Positions 61,323 through 64,000 of a stretch of 64,000 bases of DNA are shown piece by piece. The DNA is from JBJXFE01 sp046153875. Its GTDB lineage: Bacteria; Planctomycetota; Phycisphaerae; Phycisphaerales; UBA1924. Every line of letters begins with the position of its first letter. Within the stretch, counting starts at the first letter, position 1. The stretch is from positions 1-64,000 of the forward strand of contig JBJXFE010000063.1 of NCBI GenBank assembly GCA_046153875.1, read 5' to 3'. Made by a program: the position numbers and the translations under genes. Under the pieces are notes generated by a model. The model did not search any database and was not told the origin of the DNA. It saw nothing but the letters and a program-made list of their open reading frames with translations.

Positions 61323-62012
61323 GTGAAACCGCTCGTCGGCGTCACCACCGACCTCGTCGAGATCTACGGCACGCTCCGCTCGGCCGCCGGGGTCGCGTAC
61401 GCGCGAGCCGTCGAGGAAGCGGGGGGCGTGCCCGTGCTGCTGGCGCCCGTCGTCGCGCTCGTGCCCGAGTATCTCGCCCGCCTGGACGCCTTTGTCTTCA
61501 CCGGGGGCAAGGACGCTGACACGGAGCTGTTCGGTCAGCCGCGCCACCCGAAGTCCGACCTCATCCACCCCGATCGCCAGGCGTTCGAGACGGCCTTGCT
61601 CGGGGCACTGCGCGATCGTCGGCCCGAGGCGCCCGCGCTGGGCATCTGCCTGGGGATGCAGATGATGTCCCTCGCGGCCGGGGGAAGGCTCAACCAGAAC
61701 CTGCCCGACACGCTCTCTACGCACGAGCACCATGTCGGCAACCGCGTCCACGCCGTGGCGCCCTCGGCCGCGACGGCCGCACGATACGGCATCGCCTCTG
61801 GCACGGTGTGCAGCAGCCACCGCCAGGGCGTCGCGGACCCGGGCCGGCTCGCGGTGCTCGCGTACGCGGACGACGGCGTGATCGAAGCCGTCGCGGACCC
61901 ATCGCGGCCGTATTACGTCGGCGTGCAGTGGCACCCGGAGCGGACACGCGACGCGCTCCTCGGTGCGGGGCTATTCCACCGGTTTGTGGACGCCGCGCGG
62001 GGAATCCGCTGA
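61323..62012 (+). CDS. Class I glutamine-amidotransferase-like hydrolase (peptidase C26, PuuD-like)
   Basis: A 229-residue protein from a GTG at 61323. The nucleophile Cys109 lies in GICLGMQ, and H204 and E206 in VQWHPE complete the triad. GGKDADTELF near 61 is the usual family loop. Members hydrolyse gamma-glutamyl amides (for example gamma-glutamyl-GABA). No other putrescine-degradation gene is nearby, so the substrate is open. Its 3' end overlaps the convergent zinc-ribbon gene by 42 nt. Confidence 0.9.
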   Translation: MKPLVGVTTDLVEIYGTLRSAAGVAYARAVEEAGGVPVLLAPVVALVPEYLARLDAFVFTGGKDADTELFGQPRHPKSDLIHPDRQAFETALLGALRDRRPEAPALGICLGMQMMSLAAGGRLNQNLPDTLSTHEHHVGNRVHAVAPSAATAARYGIASGTVCSSHRQGVADPGRLAVLAYADDGVIEAVADPSRPYYVGVQWHPERTRDALLGAGLFHRFVDAARGIR

Positions 62013-62303
62013 TCGGGCGCGGGTATCGACGGCGCCGCATTCCGGGCACCGCCTCTTCCCGTCGCTTGCGGCCCGCAATCCCGCGAGCGCATACCCGCAT
62101 GATTCGCAGACGTTCGGCGGCGCTGGGCGGTCCGCGGCGACGTGAGCGAAGTGAGTAAGGACGGCGGACAAGGTCATGGCCGCGAGGAGCGCGACGCCCC
62201 CGGTGATCGGGTAGCCGTTGAGCAGCACGAAACCGCCGACAGCCAGCGCGATGAGACCGAACCACGCAGCGAACCAGGCGGCGTGGCGCAAAGTGTGTCT
62301 CAT
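61971..62303 (-). CDS. Membrane protein with C-terminal zinc ribbon
   Basis: A 110-residue product. The ATG at 62303 is preceded by CGGAGCGG; an ATG at 62318 is possible. Two membrane helices (about 9-30 and 35-55) are followed by CESCGYALAGLRAASDGKRRCPECG, the same ribbon type as at 32293 and 33913. Its 3' end lies inside the convergent hydrolase gene (42-nt overlap). Function unknown. Confidence 0.7.
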   Translation of the reverse strand: MRHTLRHAAWFAAWFGLIALAVGGFVLLNGYPITGGVALLAAMTLSAVLTHFAHVAADRPAPPNVCESCGYALAGLRAASDGKRRCPECGAVDTRARSADSPRGVHKPVE

Positions 62304-62337
62304 CCGCTCCGATCCCATCGTGTGCGGGCGAGCCCGA

Positions 62338-63252
62338 TCACATCAGCCCCCGCGAATCCTGCACGCCCAGCGTCGCATAGATCTCCCGCGTCGCCGTGCT
62401 CCGGTTGAGGGTGTAGAAGTGGATTCCCTGCACCTGATGGTCCAGCAGGTCGCGGCACTGTTCGGTGGCCCAGTGGACGCCGACGCGCTTGACGGCCTCC
62501 TCGTTGCCGCCGGTGCGGTTGATCGCGCGGATGAGCGGCGCGGGGTAGCGGGCGCCCAGAGCCAGGTCCGCCATGCGCTTCATCCCCGCGATCGAGGTGA
62601 CCGGCATGATCCCCGCGATGATGGGGACGGTGATCCCCGCGAGGGCGCACCGGTCGCGAAAGTCGTAGAAGTCGCGGTTTTCAAAGAAAAGCTGCGTGAC
62701 GATGAAGTCCGCGCCCGCGTCCACCTTCGCCTTGAGGCGGTCCATCTCGACGAGGCGGTTGGGCGTGTCCGGGTGCCCCTCGACGTAACCCGCGACCCCG
62801 AGGCCGAACCCGCGCGGGTCGGGGTGCCGCCGCCCCGAGCCGAACTCGCGGATGAACGCCACCAGGTCGGCCGCGTGCTTGAAGTCGCCGTGCGGCTCGC
62901 CCGGGCCGGCCCAGTCGCGCGGCGGATCGCCGCGCAGCGCCATGATGGTGCTGATCCCCGCGTCGGCGTACCGCTGGAGGATCGCTTCGATCTCGCCCTT
63001 CGTGTGGCAGACCGTGGTCAGGTGCGGTACCGGGTCGAGCGTCGTGCGGCTCTTGATCTGCACGCACAGGTCGCGCGTGAGCTCGCGCGTCGAGCCGCCC
63101 GCGCCGTACGTCACCGACACGAACGTCGGGCGCAGCTTCTCGAACTCGCCGATCGACGCGAACAGCTCATCCGCGGAGGCTTTCGTGCGCGGCGGGAAGA
63201 ACTCGAACGAGAAGGTCGCGGGCTGACGGGCGAAGATGTCGCGGATGTGCAT
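62338..63252 (-). CDS. metF: 5,10-methylenetetrahydrofolate reductase
   Basis: A 304-residue FAD enzyme (E. coli MetF 296) that reduces 5,10-methylene-THF to 5-methyl-THF for methionine synthesis. The ATG at 63252 begins MHIRDIFARQPATFSFEFFPP; the E in SFEFFPP is the catalytic Glu. TYGAGGSTRE, ALRGDPP and the FIVTQLFF strand are family signatures. The ORF could extend to 63321 but those residues are Ser/Arg/Gly-rich. Upstream lies an AT-rich palindrome (63325-63350). No other met gene is in the window. Confidence 0.96.
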   Translation of the reverse strand: MHIRDIFARQPATFSFEFFPPRTKASADELFASIGEFEKLRPTFVSVTYGAGGSTRELTRDLCVQIKSRTTLDPVPHLTTVCHTKGEIEAILQRYADAGISTIMALRGDPPRDWAGPGEPHGDFKHAADLVAFIREFGSGRRHPDPRGFGLGVAGYVEGHPDTPNRLVEMDRLKAKVDAGADFIVTQLFFENRDFYDFRDRCALAGITVPIIAGIMPVTSIAGMKRMADLALGARYPAPLIRAINRTGGNEEAVKRVGVHWATEQCRDLLDHQVQGIHFYTLNRSTATREIYATLGVQDSRGLM

Positions 63253-63320
63253 GGCCCGTGATCCCGACCCGTCAGTGCCCGCGGAACGCTGGGGAGTATC
63301 GGCCGTTGGGGGACGCGACA

Positions 63321-63350
63321 ACTATAGCCCAATATCCGGATAATAGGCTA
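63321..63350 (-). promoter_or_regulatory. Palindrome and -10-like box upstream of metF
   Basis: A 26-nt inverted repeat at 63325-63350 has arms TAGCCCAATATCC and GGATAATAGGCTA that pair at 11 of 13 positions. It overlaps a minus-strand TATAGT (63321-63326), about 70 nt from the metF ATG. It is a candidate operator, or the end of the upstream gene's transcript (stop at 63386); there is no T-tract. Confidence 0.45.
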
Positions 63351-63385
63351 AAGATCCGATGGTGGAGCGGAGTCGTCGAACGCGG

Positions 63386-64000
63386 TCATTTCTCGACCGG
63401 CAAGCCCGCCTGCTCCCACGCGGTGAACCCCCCCGCGAGGTTGATCGCATCGAACCCCGCGCGGCGCAGGAACGCGACGGCCCGCGCCGACCGCCCGCCG
63501 CTGCGGCAGTTCACGATGATCGGGCGATCGCGGGGCAGGTCGGCGTTGTGCGCGATCAGGCGGGTGTGCGCGATGTTGACGGCGTTGGGCTCGCGCCCGT
63601 CAACGAACTCTGAGGCGCGTCGCACGTCGAGCGCCACGGCTCCCCCGGTTCTCAGCCGGGTGTGGGCGGCCGCGGGGTCGATCTCGGCGCTCGGCGTGAG
63701 TGTCCCGCCGCCCGATCGGTAGGGCTCCAGGTCCGCGGGGTCGAAGCAGCCGACGACGCGGTCGAGGCCGATGCGGACGAGGGCCCTCGCGGCCTCGTCG
63801 GCGCGGGGCGGCTCGACAATCAGCACGATGTCCTCGTCGTCGCGGATGAACGAACCCGCGTCGGTGGTGAAGCTGGTGTTCAGCGGCAGGTAGAGCGATC
63901 CCGGGACGTGCCCGGCCAGGAACGCCTTCCAGGAGCGCGTGTCGATGAGCGCCACGCGACGGGTGTCGAGCGACGCCAGTTCGGAGCGGGAGAGAGAGCG
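63386..64000 (-). CDS. MBL-fold/rhodanese protein, C-terminal part (cut by window edge)
   Basis: The frame is open to the right edge, so the N-terminus is missing; a start at 63955 would be internal. At least 204 codons are seen, making two rhodanese-like domains. The first (VALIDTRSWKAFLAGHVPGS...) lacks a catalytic Cys and has the SFTTDAGSFI insertion typical of proteins in which it follows a metallo-beta-lactamase domain. The second ends with the active loop VNCRSGGRSARA. In the family these handle persulfide sulfur. The missing part should hold the MBL domain; this is inference. Confidence 0.85.
   Translation of the reverse strand, partial: RSLSRSELASLDTRRVALIDTRSWKAFLAGHVPGSLYLPLNTSFTTDAGSFIRDDEDIVLIVEPPRADEAARALVRIGLDRVVGCFDPADLEPYRSGGGTLTPSAEIDPAAAHTRLRTGGAVALDVRRASEFVDGREPNAVNIAHTRLIAHNADLPRDRPIIVNCRSGGRSARAVAFLRRAGFDAINLAGGFTAWEQAGLPVEK

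Noticed and set aside
1..64000. tRNA, rRNA, CRISPR, insertion sequence, integrase or phage genes
   Set aside because: Looked for on both strands by motif; none seen. Short structural RNAs could be missed without a covariance search.

Overview
The window looks like a piece of chromosome from a planctomycete, most likely of the class Phycisphaerae. This rests on very high GC content with frequent GTG and TTG starts, several pseudopilin-like proteins, two PEP-CTERM-like proteins, a secreted peptidase with dockerin-like repeats, a 53-residue small basic protein of a type known from the Planctomycetes-Verrucomicrobia-Chlamydiae group, short zinc-ribbon proteins of the CxxCGYxLxGL type, and many ABC-2 permeases and TPR proteins. 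I see no rRNA, tRNA, CRISPR array, insertion sequence, integrase or prophage gene. The coding is dense and chromosomal in character, and both window edges cut genes.

Layout. 1-15.1 kb: two pseudopilin-like genes (one cut by the left edge), a zinc-ribbon membrane protein, a parvulin-type lipoprotein, an M14 carboxypeptidase, ribonuclease Y with a small partner gene, a lipoprotein, an exported HEAT-like protein with a degenerate receiver-like domain, a divergent HTH-plus-receiver regulator, and a large FAD/Fe-S D-2-hydroxyacid dehydrogenase. 15.2-30 kb: a DUF4139-like exported protein, then a membrane cluster. In that cluster, two tandem one-helix microproteins and an ABC-2 permease run leftward, and a six-gene operon runs rightward (three SPFH/HflK-HflC-like proteins, ABC ATPase, ABC permease, large membrane-anchored helical protein). 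30-43.4 kb: a glycosyltransferase, chorismate synthase overlapped by two zinc-ribbon genes, two tandem membrane-fused spermidine-synthase-like proteins, a HAD phosphatase, a Bfd-like 2Fe-2S protein, a CapD-like sugar-nucleotide dehydratase and ruvA. 43.4-57.5 kb: an AlkP-TPR protein, two PEP-CTERM-like proteins, a sulfotransferase-like protein, a double ABC-2 permease, nuoI, a SPOR-like protein, the small basic protein, an aminotransferase, a large Asp-box lipoprotein and a ferredoxin. 57.5-64 kb: two more pseudopilin-like genes, a DUF4340-like protein, a class-I glutamine-amidotransferase-like hydrolase, a zinc-ribbon membrane protein, metF and the 3' part of an MBL-rhodanese gene.

Housekeeping functions are scattered (rny, aroC, ruvA, nuoI, metF) among cell-envelope genes. 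The most system-like unit is the SPFH/ABC cluster at 17.5-30 kb, where gene overlaps and short gaps imply joint expression. It could couple an ABC exporter to SPFH membrane-microdomain scaffolds; that function is inference. Regulatory structure that can be seen includes several intrinsic-terminator-like hairpins, a few sigma70-like promoters, and two near-perfect palindromes placed at promoters (upstream of a PEP-CTERM-like gene and of metF).
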